5,087 nucleotides of DNA from Omnitrophica WOR_2 bacterium RIFCSPLOWO2_12_FULL_46_30 (GCA_001805845.1 MHHA01000064.1:2232-7318), one strand, 5' to 3'. Numbered from the stretch's first letter, positions 1 through 5,087 are shown. A program made the numbers and translations. The notes: generated by a model from the sequence alone, not told the origin.

Positions 1-416
1 ATTCCAAGTTTTTCAACGTCCACGACGGTTTAGGGGTGTATCTTTTGAAAAGGGCCGGCATTAAAACCATACTTATCACTGCCAAAGGTTCAAAGACAAT
101 AAGACACCGGGCAAAGGATATGCAGGTGGAGGAGTTTTATCAAGACATCTTTCCCAAGACCAGGGTTTTAGAGAAAATCTTAAAAAAACACAAGGTCCAT
201 AAAGATGAGATTTGCTTCATTGGCGATGATTTGGTGGATTTGTGCATTATGAAAGAAGCGGGGTTTCCGGTTGCTGTGGAAAATGCTGCTCAAGAGGTCA
301 AAGATACAGCTTGCTACATTACCCGCAAATCAGGCGGCAGAGGTGCGGTCAGAGAGGTTGCCGAACTTATTTTAAGGACGCAAAACAGGTGGGAGGAGGC
401 AATCGCGATATACTAA
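1..416 (+). CDS. kdsC: 3-deoxy-D-manno-octulosonate 8-phosphate phosphatase (KdsC), 5' end cut by window
   Basis: KdsC removes the phosphate from Kdo 8-phosphate in the cytoplasm, giving free Kdo for the LPS inner core. The frame is open from base 3 and has no start in the window, so the N-terminus with HAD motif I (DxDGV type) lies outside. Visible in order are a FNVHDGLG segment, like FNVRDGYG of E. coli KdsC; motif II as ITAKGS; a lysine in FPKTRVLEKI fitting motif III; motif IV as FIGDDLVDL with its metal-binding aspartates; and the KdsC-type C-terminal GGRGAVREV followed by a short tail. An in-frame GTG at 36 is not the start, because conserved KdsC sequence continues upstream of it. The lptC-like gene downstream supports KdsC over other small HAD phosphatases such as those of sialic acid pathways. 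Two positions differ from E. coli: His for Arg in the NVRDG segment, and AK for GR after the motif II Thr. Confidence 0.9.
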   Translation, partial: SKFFNVHDGLGVYLLKRAGIKTILITAKGSKTIRHRAKDMQVEEFYQDIFPKTRVLEKILKKHKVHKDEICFIGDDLVDLCIMKEAGFPVAVENAAQEVKDTACYITRKSGGRGAVREVAELILRTQNRWEEAIAIY

Positions 417-438
417 GTATCATTAATGAGCCCTTTCC

Positions 439-466
439 TTGACAATGAGGCCTTACGTGATATTAT
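439..466 (+). promoter_or_regulatory. Sigma70-type promoter with extended -10, upstream of the lptC/lptA-like gene
   Basis: The kdsC-lptCA spacer contains a perfect -35 hexamer TTGACA (439-444), a 16-base spacer and a -10 hexamer TATTAT (461-466), one mismatch from TATAAT. The -10 is preceded by TGA (458-460), which gives the extended -10 TGn motif. Transcription would be expected to start near 472-474, about 10 bases before the ATG at 483. This would let lptCA-lptB be transcribed independently of kdsC. It is prediction from consensus only; the 16-base spacing is one below the optimum of 17. Confidence 0.6.
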
Positions 467-482
467 ATCCAGAATATAAATA

Positions 483-1364
483 ATGAAAAAGCTCTCTTTC
501 ATTTTTGTTTTCCTGCTTGGTTTAAGTTTTCCTCTTCAGGCGCCCGGCCAGAGGCCGGCTGCGCAGAAACGAGAGCCTCAAGCTCAAGACCCGGAGCAGA
601 AGATGCTGGATTTCTCTCTGGTAGGTTATACCCAGAAGGGCAGGAAATCCTGGGAGGTAATCGGGAAATCCGCAGATATTTTTTCTGACATCGTGCGCTT
701 GACCAGCGTAAATGCCAATGTCTATGGCGAGGAGGAGAATATAAACTTAGTCGGAGATAAGGGCGCTTATGATAAGACAAGCGGCAAGATGCATTTGCAA
801 GATAACGTAATCATTACCACGCAAAGCGGCGGCAGGCTGATTACTGATTCCTTAGACTGGGACCGGGCCTCCCAAAGGGTCACCACGACCGATGTCGTCA
901 ATATAGAAAAGCAAAATCTGAAAGCGCAGGCTAAGGGCTTAGAAGGCCAGCCGAATTTAAAAAAGGTATTTTTAAAAGACGATGTTACAGTTGAGCTCCA
1001 GGAAGAGCAGGGCGCGGGCGACGCGCCGCTTTCAAGCAAAGAGCCGACCGTGATCACCTGCGATGGCCCCTTAGAGATTGATTACGAGAAGGAAATCGCC
1101 ATCTTCAATACCAATGTAAAAGTAAACCAGAAGGAGCAGGGCGACATGTATGCGGATAAGATGGAAGCGTATTTTGATTTTAAGAATAAGAAAATCCTTC
1201 GTATAAAATCAATGGGAAACGTAAAGATAGTTAAGGGCGAAAATACTTCTTACAGCGAAGAAGCTGAATACTCCGCTGCCACCAAAAAGATGGTTCTCAC
1301 CGGCAGGCCGCGCTTAGTTATTTATTCCGAGGAAAAGTTAGTTGATGCACCTTCTGGAAACTAA
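483..1364 (+). CDS. LPS transport periplasmic protein with LptC-like and LptA-like halves in one chain
   Basis: The 293-residue product probably carries LPS from the inner-membrane LptBFG machine across the periplasm. Residues 1-20 are a signal peptide or uncleaved inner-membrane anchor (MKKLSFIFVFLLGLSFPL), with no lipobox Cys. Residues about 40-172 resemble LptC: WEVIGKSADIF, then alternating hydrophobic beta-strand repeats such as LVGDKGAYDKTSGKMHLQDN. An Ala/Gly/Ser-rich linker follows (about 175-188). Residues about 190-285 resemble LptA/OstA: DGPLEIDYEKEIAIFNTNV, DMYADKMEAY, a GNVKIVKG strand and LTGRPRL. No separate lptA follows. The LptA-like part, near 100 residues, is shorter than usual and stops soon after TGRPRL. 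The ATG at 483 is chosen because it supplies the signal sequence, although no Shine-Dalgarno precedes it. The 3' end overlaps lptB by 20 bases. The export role is firm from context; the assignment of the two halves is by motif resemblance only. Confidence 0.82.
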   Translation: MKKLSFIFVFLLGLSFPLQAPGQRPAAQKREPQAQDPEQKMLDFSLVGYTQKGRKSWEVIGKSADIFSDIVRLTSVNANVYGEEENINLVGDKGAYDKTSGKMHLQDNVIITTQSGGRLITDSLDWDRASQRVTTTDVVNIEKQNLKAQAKGLEGQPNLKKVFLKDDVTVELQEEQGAGDAPLSSKEPTVITCDGPLEIDYEKEIAIFNTNVKVNQKEQGDMYADKMEAYFDFKNKKILRIKSMGNVKIVKGENTSYSEEAEYSAATKKMVLTGRPRLVIYSEEKLVDAPSGN

Positions 1365-2067
1365 AGGCTTAGAGAAATCTTACAACGGCAGAAAGGTTGT
1401 CTGCGGCGTTGATATCTTAGTTAAGAGAGGCGAAGTGGTTGGGCTCCTGGGCCCAAACGGCGCAGGCAAGACCACTACCTTCTATATGATCGTGGGCATA
1501 GTTTCTCCTGATAAGGGAAATATTGTCTTTGATAACGAGAATATAACGAAACTGCCCATACACGAGCGCAGCCGCTTAGGTATCGGGTATCTGGCCCAGG
1601 AAACCTCGGTATTTAGAAAACTGAACGTAGAAGATAATATCATGGCTATCCTGGAAACTCTGCCTTTAGCTCCGCGCCAGCGCTCTAAAAGGCTCAAAGG
1701 GCTCCTAGCTGAGTTAAACATCGCTCATCTTGCCAGGTCAAAGGCCTATACCTTATCCGGCGGCGAGACGCGGCGCTTAGAAATTACCCGGGCGCTGGTG
1801 ACCCGGCCGTCTTTTATACTTTTAGATGAACCGTTTTCAGGCATAGACCCTATTGTTGTTTCCGAGGCGCAAGGCATCATCCGGGAATTAAAGGCAAAGG
1901 GCCTGGGCGTATTGGTTACCGACCATAACGTGCGGGAGACGCTTTCCATTACTGACCGGGCGTATCTGATTTCTGACGGTAAGATTTTAATCTCAGGAAC
2001 AGCCCAGGATTTGATTGACAATCCGCAGGCGCGCTCAATTTATCTGGGTGAGAAGTTTCGGATGTAA
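1345..2067 (+). CDS. lptB: LPS export ABC transporter ATP-binding protein LptB
   Basis: LptB is the cytoplasmic ATPase that pairs with LptF and LptG to pull LPS out of the inner membrane. From the ATG at 1345 it has 240 residues, about the length of E. coli LptB (241). All ABC motifs are present: Walker A GPNGAGKT (36-43), Q-loop glutamine 85 in YLAQETSVFRKL, signature LSGGE (137-141), Walker B ILLDEP (158-163) with the catalytic Glu, and H-loop His 194 in VTDHNVRETL. YLAQE(T)SVFR, EPFSGIDPIVV and the C-terminal YLGEKFRM match LptB closely rather than other ABC families. A TTG at 1342 is an alternative start adding one residue; a GAGGA at 1329-1333 lies 8 bases before the TTG and 11 before the ATG. 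The start lies inside the preceding gene, which suggests translational coupling. LptF and LptG are not in the window. Confidence 0.95.
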   Translation: MHLLETKGLEKSYNGRKVVCGVDILVKRGEVVGLLGPNGAGKTTTFYMIVGIVSPDKGNIVFDNENITKLPIHERSRLGIGYLAQETSVFRKLNVEDNIMAILETLPLAPRQRSKRLKGLLAELNIAHLARSKAYTLSGGETRRLEITRALVTRPSFILLDEPFSGIDPIVVSEAQGIIRELKAKGLGVLVTDHNVRETLSITDRAYLISDGKILISGTAQDLIDNPQARSIYLGEKFRM

Positions 2068-2076
2068 AGTAGTTTC

Positions 2077-2105
2077 ACCTTGTTAACCTCGTAGGTTAAC
2101 AAGGT
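2077..2105. repeat. Perfect 13-bp inverted repeat (hairpin) between lptB and trigger factor
   Basis: ACCTTGTTAACCT (2077-2089) and its exact reverse complement (2093-2105) flank a 3-base loop CGT. The stem begins 9 bases after the lptB stop codon and ends 16 bases before the trigger factor Shine-Dalgarno. No T-run follows on the + strand (the next bases are TGGCCAGAG), so this is not a standard intrinsic terminator. It may be an mRNA stability or processing hairpin, a protein-binding palindrome, or a copy of a dispersed intergenic repeat; the sequence does not decide between these. Confidence 0.85.
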
Positions 2106-2132
2106 TGGCCAGAGAGGGGAGAGGAGCAGCGG

Positions 2133-3008
2133 GTGAAAGTAGAAGCCAAAAAAATAGATGCAGGCAAAGTGCAGTTAGATATTGAAGTTCCGGCTGAGAT
2201 AGTCAATAAAAAGTTTGCTCAAGTTTACGAGAGCATAGGTAAAGATGCCAGGATACCCGGCTTTCGTCCCGGCAAGGCGCCCCGGGATGTTTTAGAGAAA
2301 CATCACGGACGCTTAGCCAGGGAGGAGGTCATAAAGAATCTTATCCCTGAGGCATACAGGGATTCATTAGAAAAAGAGAAAATCAGCGCAGTAGAGTTAC
2401 CAGAAATAAGCGAGGTAAAATTAGAGTCAAATATCTTATCTTTTAAAGCAGTGGTTGAGGTGAGGCCGGAAATAAATGTGAAAGATTATAGGCATATGAA
2501 GCTAAAATACAAGAAAATCACCGTGAGCACGGATGAAATTGAAAAGGCCTTAAATAACCTGAAAGAGGCGCATAAGGCGCAAGTTATTGATGAAAGATTT
2601 GCCAGAGGTTCAGGGTATAGAACTGTTGAAGAAATGCGCGCGGCTATTGAACGGCAGTTGTTTGTGCAGAAAGAAAATGACCAAAGGTATCATCTGCAGG
2701 AGGATTTGCTAAAAGAGATTTTAGCAAAAGTTAATTTCAGGATCCCTCCTTCTCTGATACAGCGCCGGCTTGAAGAATTAGTGTATGAAGCTAAGATGCA
2801 GTTGTTAAGACGGGGGATGGCCCAAGAGCAGGTTGCGTCCAAGGAAGAAGAGCTAAAGAAAGAATTGCGTCCGGAAGCAGAAAGCCAGGTGAAGACGTTT
2901 TTGGTTTTAGAGGAGATTGCCAAGAAAGAAAATATTCCCTGCGATGAACATACGTCGCAAGGGGTAATTGAGTTTTTATTGGGTGAAGCGCAATGGGTTG
3001 AGGAATAG
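2133..3008 (+). CDS. tig: Reduced trigger factor chaperone lacking the PPIase domain
   Basis: Trigger factor binds the ribosome near the exit tunnel and shields nascent chains. Residues 1 to about 128 form the ribosome-binding domain, with the signature GFRPGKAP (43-50). A linker (ITVSTDEIEKALNNLKEAHK, 129-148) then passes directly to DERFARGSGYRTVEEMRAAI (153-172), which in normal trigger factors lies after the FKBP-like isomerase domain. About 100 residues, the whole PPIase domain, are therefore missing. The C-terminal domain runs through IPPSLIQRRLEEL and TFLVLEEIAKKENIP, then jumps at about residues 271-277 to the family-like ending GVIEFLLGEA, skipping roughly 50 residues of the second arm. 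Total length is 291 residues against about 430 typical. The GTG start at 2133 has AGGAG (2122-2126) 6 bases upstream and begins the conserved N-terminal domain. clpP follows after 9 bases, a common pairing. Identity is clear; function of the reduced form is inferred. Confidence 0.93.
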   Translation: MKVEAKKIDAGKVQLDIEVPAEIVNKKFAQVYESIGKDARIPGFRPGKAPRDVLEKHHGRLAREEVIKNLIPEAYRDSLEKEKISAVELPEISEVKLESNILSFKAVVEVRPEINVKDYRHMKLKYKKITVSTDEIEKALNNLKEAHKAQVIDERFARGSGYRTVEEMRAAIERQLFVQKENDQRYHLQEDLLKEILAKVNFRIPPSLIQRRLEELVYEAKMQLLRRGMAQEQVASKEEELKKELRPEAESQVKTFLVLEEIAKKENIPCDEHTSQGVIEFLLGEAQWVEE

Positions 3009-3017
3009 GAGGAAAAT

Positions 3018-3623
3018 ATGGAGATAAGAGCGCAGACATTGGTCCCCATGGTGGTTGAACAGACAGCGCGCGGTTTTGAGCGGGCTTATGATATCTATTC
3101 ACGCCTGCTTAAAGACAGGATTGTTTTTATCGGCACGCCTATTGATGATACGGTGGCTAATCTGGTTATTGCCCAGATGTTATTCTTGCAGATGGAAGAT
3201 GTAACTAAGGAAATCAGCGTCTATATTAACTCGCCCGGCGGCAGCGTTACCGCCGGCCTCGCGGTGTATGATACGATGCAGTTTGTCAAATGCGACGTAG
3301 CCACTTACTGCGTAGGCCAGGCAGCCAGTATGGCCGCGCTCCTCTTAACCGCAGGCACCAAAGGCAAACGATTCTGCCTTCCTCATTCGCGGGTTTTAAT
3401 TCATCAGCCCTGGGGCGGGGTGCAGGGTCAGGCCGCGGATATTTCCATCCAGGCAAAGGAAATCCTGCGCCTGCGCGATAGAATAAACGAGATTTTGAGC
3501 CATCATACCGGTCAACCCTTAGAAAAGATTCAAAAGGATACCGATAGAGACTATTATATGTCCGGAGAAGAGGCAAAGAGCTATGGCTTAGTTGATGAGG
3601 TTATTGCCGGGAAGAAGAAATAA
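3018..3623 (+). CDS. clpP: ATP-dependent Clp protease proteolytic subunit ClpP
   Basis: ClpP forms the tetradecameric serine protease chamber that degrades proteins unfolded by a Clp ATPase partner. The 201-residue protein aligns along its length with E. coli ClpP (207). The catalytic triad is complete: Ser104 in GQAASMA, His129 in LIHQPWGG and Asp178 in DTDRDYYM. Family motifs LVPMVVEQT, DIYSRLL, INSPGGSVTAG, GKRFCLPHSRV and GLVDEVI are all present. The N-terminal processing region is short (about 8 residues before VPMV). The start is fixed by a strong AGGAGG (3007-3012) 5 bases before the ATG; this site overlaps the trigger factor stop codon, so the two genes are very likely co-transcribed. 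The usual partner clpX is not next in line. Confidence 0.98.
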   Translation: MEIRAQTLVPMVVEQTARGFERAYDIYSRLLKDRIVFIGTPIDDTVANLVIAQMLFLQMEDVTKEISVYINSPGGSVTAGLAVYDTMQFVKCDVATYCVGQAASMAALLLTAGTKGKRFCLPHSRVLIHQPWGGVQGQAADISIQAKEILRLRDRINEILSHHTGQPLEKIQKDTDRDYYMSGEEAKSYGLVDEVIAGKKK

Positions 3624-3627
3624 TTTT

Positions 3628-3698
3628 AGTTCACTTGAGTTCTTGAGTTAACTTATTTAACTCATCAAACTCTATGAACTCTATGAACTCAAGTAACT
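3628..3698. repeat. Nested palindrome with a tandem 9-bp repeat, clpP-aminotransferase spacer
   Basis: The outer arms are AGTT-C-ACTTGAGTTC (3628-3642) and GAACTCAAGTAACT (3685-3698), pairing over 14 bp with one bulged C. Inside, TGAGTTAA (3644-3651) pairs with TTAACTCA (3657-3664) around a 5-base loop. Two exact copies of CTATGAACT follow (3672-3680 and 3681-3689); the second overlaps the outer arm, so either GAACT copy could pair with the upstream AGTTC pentamers. No T-run follows the outer arm. The element begins right after the clpP stop and ends 10 bases before the next Shine-Dalgarno. Terminator function is not supported; it could be a regulatory hairpin, a processing site or a dispersed repeat. 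Confidence 0.75.
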
Positions 3699-3721
3699 CA
3701 ACTAACGAGAGAGGAATTGTT

Positions 3722-4858
3722 ATGCGAAAAACTTATTTATTAACTCCCGGCCCGACGCCGCTTCCGCCTCAGGTTTGCGAGGCATTAGCCAGGCCGATTA
3801 TCCATCACCGCACTCCGCAATTCCAGGCGATTCTTAAAGAGGCGGTGGAAGGGCTGAAGTATGTGTTTCAGACAAAATCCGATGTTTTTATTTTGTCTTC
3901 TTCAGGCACCGGAGCAATGGAAGCCGCAGTAGCGAATCTGCTCTCACCCGGGGATACGGCAATTACTGTTGAAGGCGGAAAATTCGGCGAGCGGTGGACC
4001 GAACTATGCTATGCCTATAGTGTTCATACCGAAATAATCAAGGTTGAATGGTCAAGGGCGGTAAAGGCCGAAGAGATAAAAGCGAAATTAAAGGCAACCA
4101 AGGCAAAGGTTGTTTTCACTACTCTTTGCGAGACCTCAACCGGAGTCACTACCGATATCAAATCAATTGCTGAAGCAGTAAAAAATAGCGAAGCTGTTTT
4201 AGTTGTGGATGCCATCAGCGGCTTGGGAGTCATTGATTTAAAGACGGATGAATGGGCCGCGGATGTGGTGGTAAGCGGATCCCAGAAAGGCCTGATGCTC
4301 CCTCCGGGGCTTGGTTTTATCAGCATAAGCCAAAAGGCCTGGAAATTGATTGATACAGCCAGAAGCCCGCGCTATTATTTTGACCTGCGCGCGGCCAAAA
4401 AGGCCTGGGCTCAGGCCGATACGCCTTTTACTACTCCTGTATCTTTAGTCGTAGCTTTAAATGCCGCATTAAAGATGCTTAAGGAAGAAGGGTTAGAGAA
4501 CGTCTTTACCAGGTGCAGGAAAATGGCTGAAGCGGTAAGGGCCGCGGCCAGCGCCCTGGGATTAAAATTATATGCCGATGCCTCTTGCGCCTCAGAGGCC
4601 ATCACGGCAATAAACGTTCCTTTCGGCCTTGACGGTGAAAAGTTGGTTAAAACGATGCGCGACATTTACGGCGTAACCATTGCCGGCGGACAGGCCGAAT
4701 TGAAGGGTAAAGTTTTTAGAATTGCCAGTATGGGTTACCTCAACGAATTTGATATAATCCTGGCTTTGTCCTGCTTAGAGAAGGTTCTTTATCAGATGGG
4801 ATATAAATTTGAGTTAGGCGCGGGAGTCAGGGCAGCGCAGGAAGTATTTTTAAAGTGA
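3722..4858 (+). CDS. Class V PLP aminotransferase (alanine-glyoxylate/serine-pyruvate type), likely acting in serine synthesis
   Basis: This is a fold-type I, class V PLP enzyme of 378 residues, of the family that includes alanine-glyoxylate, serine-pyruvate and archaeal broad-specificity aspartate aminotransferases. Visible features are the N-terminal LTPGPTPLP; a phosphate-binding turn SSSGTGAMEA (59-68); ETSTGV (137-142); Asp163 in VVDAISGLG, contacting the pyridine nitrogen; the Schiff-base lysine Lys189 in SGSQKGLMLPPGLGF; and Arg333 in VFRIASMGY, the substrate carboxylate site. The start at 3722 is chosen because GAGAGGA (3709-3715) sits 6 bases upstream and the family N-terminus begins there. 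An upstream in-frame ATG (3674) would only add Asn/Ser-rich residues read from the intergenic repeat. A serA-like gene follows, which suggests the enzyme transaminates 3-phosphohydroxypyruvate in place of SerC. Glyoxylate or pyruvate as acceptor remains possible. Confidence 0.9.
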   Translation: MRKTYLLTPGPTPLPPQVCEALARPIIHHRTPQFQAILKEAVEGLKYVFQTKSDVFILSSSGTGAMEAAVANLLSPGDTAITVEGGKFGERWTELCYAYSVHTEIIKVEWSRAVKAEEIKAKLKATKAKVVFTTLCETSTGVTTDIKSIAEAVKNSEAVLVVDAISGLGVIDLKTDEWAADVVVSGSQKGLMLPPGLGFISISQKAWKLIDTARSPRYYFDLRAAKKAWAQADTPFTTPVSLVVALNAALKMLKEEGLENVFTRCRKMAEAVRAAASALGLKLYADASCASEAITAINVPFGLDGEKLVKTMRDIYGVTIAGGQAELKGKVFRIASMGYLNEFDIILALSCLEKVLYQMGYKFELGAGVRAAQEVFLK

Positions 4859-4874
4859 GGCAGCAGCAAGGAAA

Positions 4875-4980
4875 TGTCTAATGACGAAATCCGAATGGCG
4901 AATTATGGTCATTCATTCGGGATTCCTGCCTGCCGCAGGCGGGCGTCATTAGAAATTCGGCATTAACAGGGTATTAGACA
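4875..4980. repeat. Outer terminal-like inverted repeat TGTCTAAT / ATTAGACA enclosing the junction element
   Basis: TGTCTAAT at 4875-4882 is the exact reverse complement of ATTAGACA at 4973-4980. The left arm overlaps the left arm of the inner 10-bp stem, so the two pairings are mutually exclusive in RNA. The 106-base span could mark the ends of a small mobile-type repeat (MITE-like), but no target-site duplication is evident and it carries no gene. An 8-bp match at this spacing could also arise by chance or from repeat decay. Confidence 0.45.
4877..4953. repeat. Intergenic palindromic element predicted to fold as a three-way junction
   Basis: Three stems use nearly every base of this segment. 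Stem I pairs TCTAATGACG (4877-4886) with CGTCATTAGA (4944-4953), 10 bp exact. Stem II pairs AATCCGAATG (4888-4897) with CATTCGGGATT (4914-4924), 10 bp with one bulged G. Stem III pairs CCTGCCTG (4925-4932) with CAGGCGGG (4936-4943), 8 bp with one G-T wobble and a CCG loop. Stems II and III abut and stem III abuts stem I, so only base 4887 is unpaired at the junction. There is no T-run behind it. It may be a dispersed non-coding repeat or a structured leader upstream of serA. Confidence 0.75.
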
Positions 4981-5000
4981 CATTATACGAGAGGGTCTCC

Positions 5001-5087
5001 ATGAAAATCCTAATCAGCGATCATCTCAGCGAGGAAGGAATAAAGCTGCTAAAAGAAGTTAAAGAGTTTAAGGTTGAGGTAAGAACC
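5001..5087 (+). CDS. serA: D-3-phosphoglycerate dehydrogenase (SerA), N-terminal fragment cut by window end
   Basis: The 29 residues visible begin MKILISDHLSEEGIKLLKE, the typical opening of SerA and related D-2-hydroxyacid dehydrogenases (xxVLVSDxxSEEGIxxL). SerA oxidises 3-phosphoglycerate to 3-phosphohydroxypyruvate with NAD+, the first step of serine synthesis. The ATG at 5001 has GAGG (4991-4994) 6 bases upstream. The NAD-binding domain and any ACT domain lie beyond the window, so another D-2-hydroxyacid dehydrogenase cannot be excluded. The aminotransferase immediately upstream, which could use the SerA product, favours SerA. Confidence 0.82.
   Translation, partial: MKILISDHLSEEGIKLLKEVKEFKVEVRT

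Noticed and set aside
182..188. Run of seven A as a programmed frameshift site in kdsC
   Set aside because: The reading frame continues through it with conserved KdsC sequence on both sides, and no conserved alternative product follows in another frame.
242..442. Small open frame overlapping the end of kdsC
   Set aside because: It is an out-of-frame shadow of kdsC with Cys/Arg/Gly-rich composition and no ribosome binding site.
2015..2044. TTGACA (2015-2020) with a TTTATC-like -10 as a promoter for tig
   Set aside because: The -10 is weak and the -35 match lies in conserved lptB coding sequence (LIDNPQ), so chance is the simpler explanation.
2077..2110. Rho-independent terminator after lptB
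   Set aside because: The stem is strong, but only two T residues follow it before GGCC.
3674..3721. Sixteen-residue N-terminal extension of the aminotransferase from an upstream ATG
   Set aside because: It translates the tandem CTATGAACT repeat and palindrome into Asn/Ser-rich sequence, has no suitable ribosome binding site, and the conserved N-terminus begins at 3722 with a good Shine-Dalgarno.
4963..4988. Promoter for serA (TTAACA with TTATAC)
   Set aside because: The spacing is only 14 bases and both boxes deviate from consensus, so it is too weak to list.

Overview
This window holds seven genes, all on the + strand. It looks like a chromosomal housekeeping region from a Gram-negative (LPS-making) bacterium. 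The evidence for LPS is a 3' fragment of a Kdo-8-phosphate phosphatase (kdsC), then a periplasmic LptC/LptA-type protein, then the LptB ATPase; this matches the kdsC-lptC-lptA-lptB order of E. coli. The unusual gene architectures, the class V aminotransferase placed before serA and the palindrome-rich short spacers suggest a deep-branching uncultured lineage such as Omnitrophota. That placement is an inference from overall appearance, and no marker gene here proves it.

Layout. Positions 1-416: kdsC, cut by the window start. 417-482: spacer with a near-consensus sigma70-type promoter. 483-1364: one protein with an LptC-like half and an LptA-like half. 1345-2067: lptB, overlapping the previous gene. 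2068-2132: short spacer with a perfect 13-bp hairpin. 2133-3008: trigger factor lacking the peptidyl-prolyl isomerase domain and much of the C-terminal region. 3018-3623: clpP, normal. 3624-3721: spacer with a nested palindrome. 3722-4858: class V PLP aminotransferase. 4859-5000: spacer with a predicted three-way-junction palindrome. 5001-5087: start of a D-3-phosphoglycerate dehydrogenase (serA), cut by the window end. No spacer exceeds 300 bases, and I saw no tRNA, rRNA, CRISPR array or transposase.

The genes fall into three groups. The first makes Kdo and drives transport of LPS to the outer membrane. The second handles new and damaged proteins (trigger factor and ClpP); clpX, often the next gene, is absent here. 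The third probably makes serine: SerA oxidises 3-phosphoglycerate and the class V aminotransferase may replace SerC for the transamination step.

The most unusual items are the reduced trigger factor, the single-chain LptC-LptA protein and the folded intergenic element before serA.
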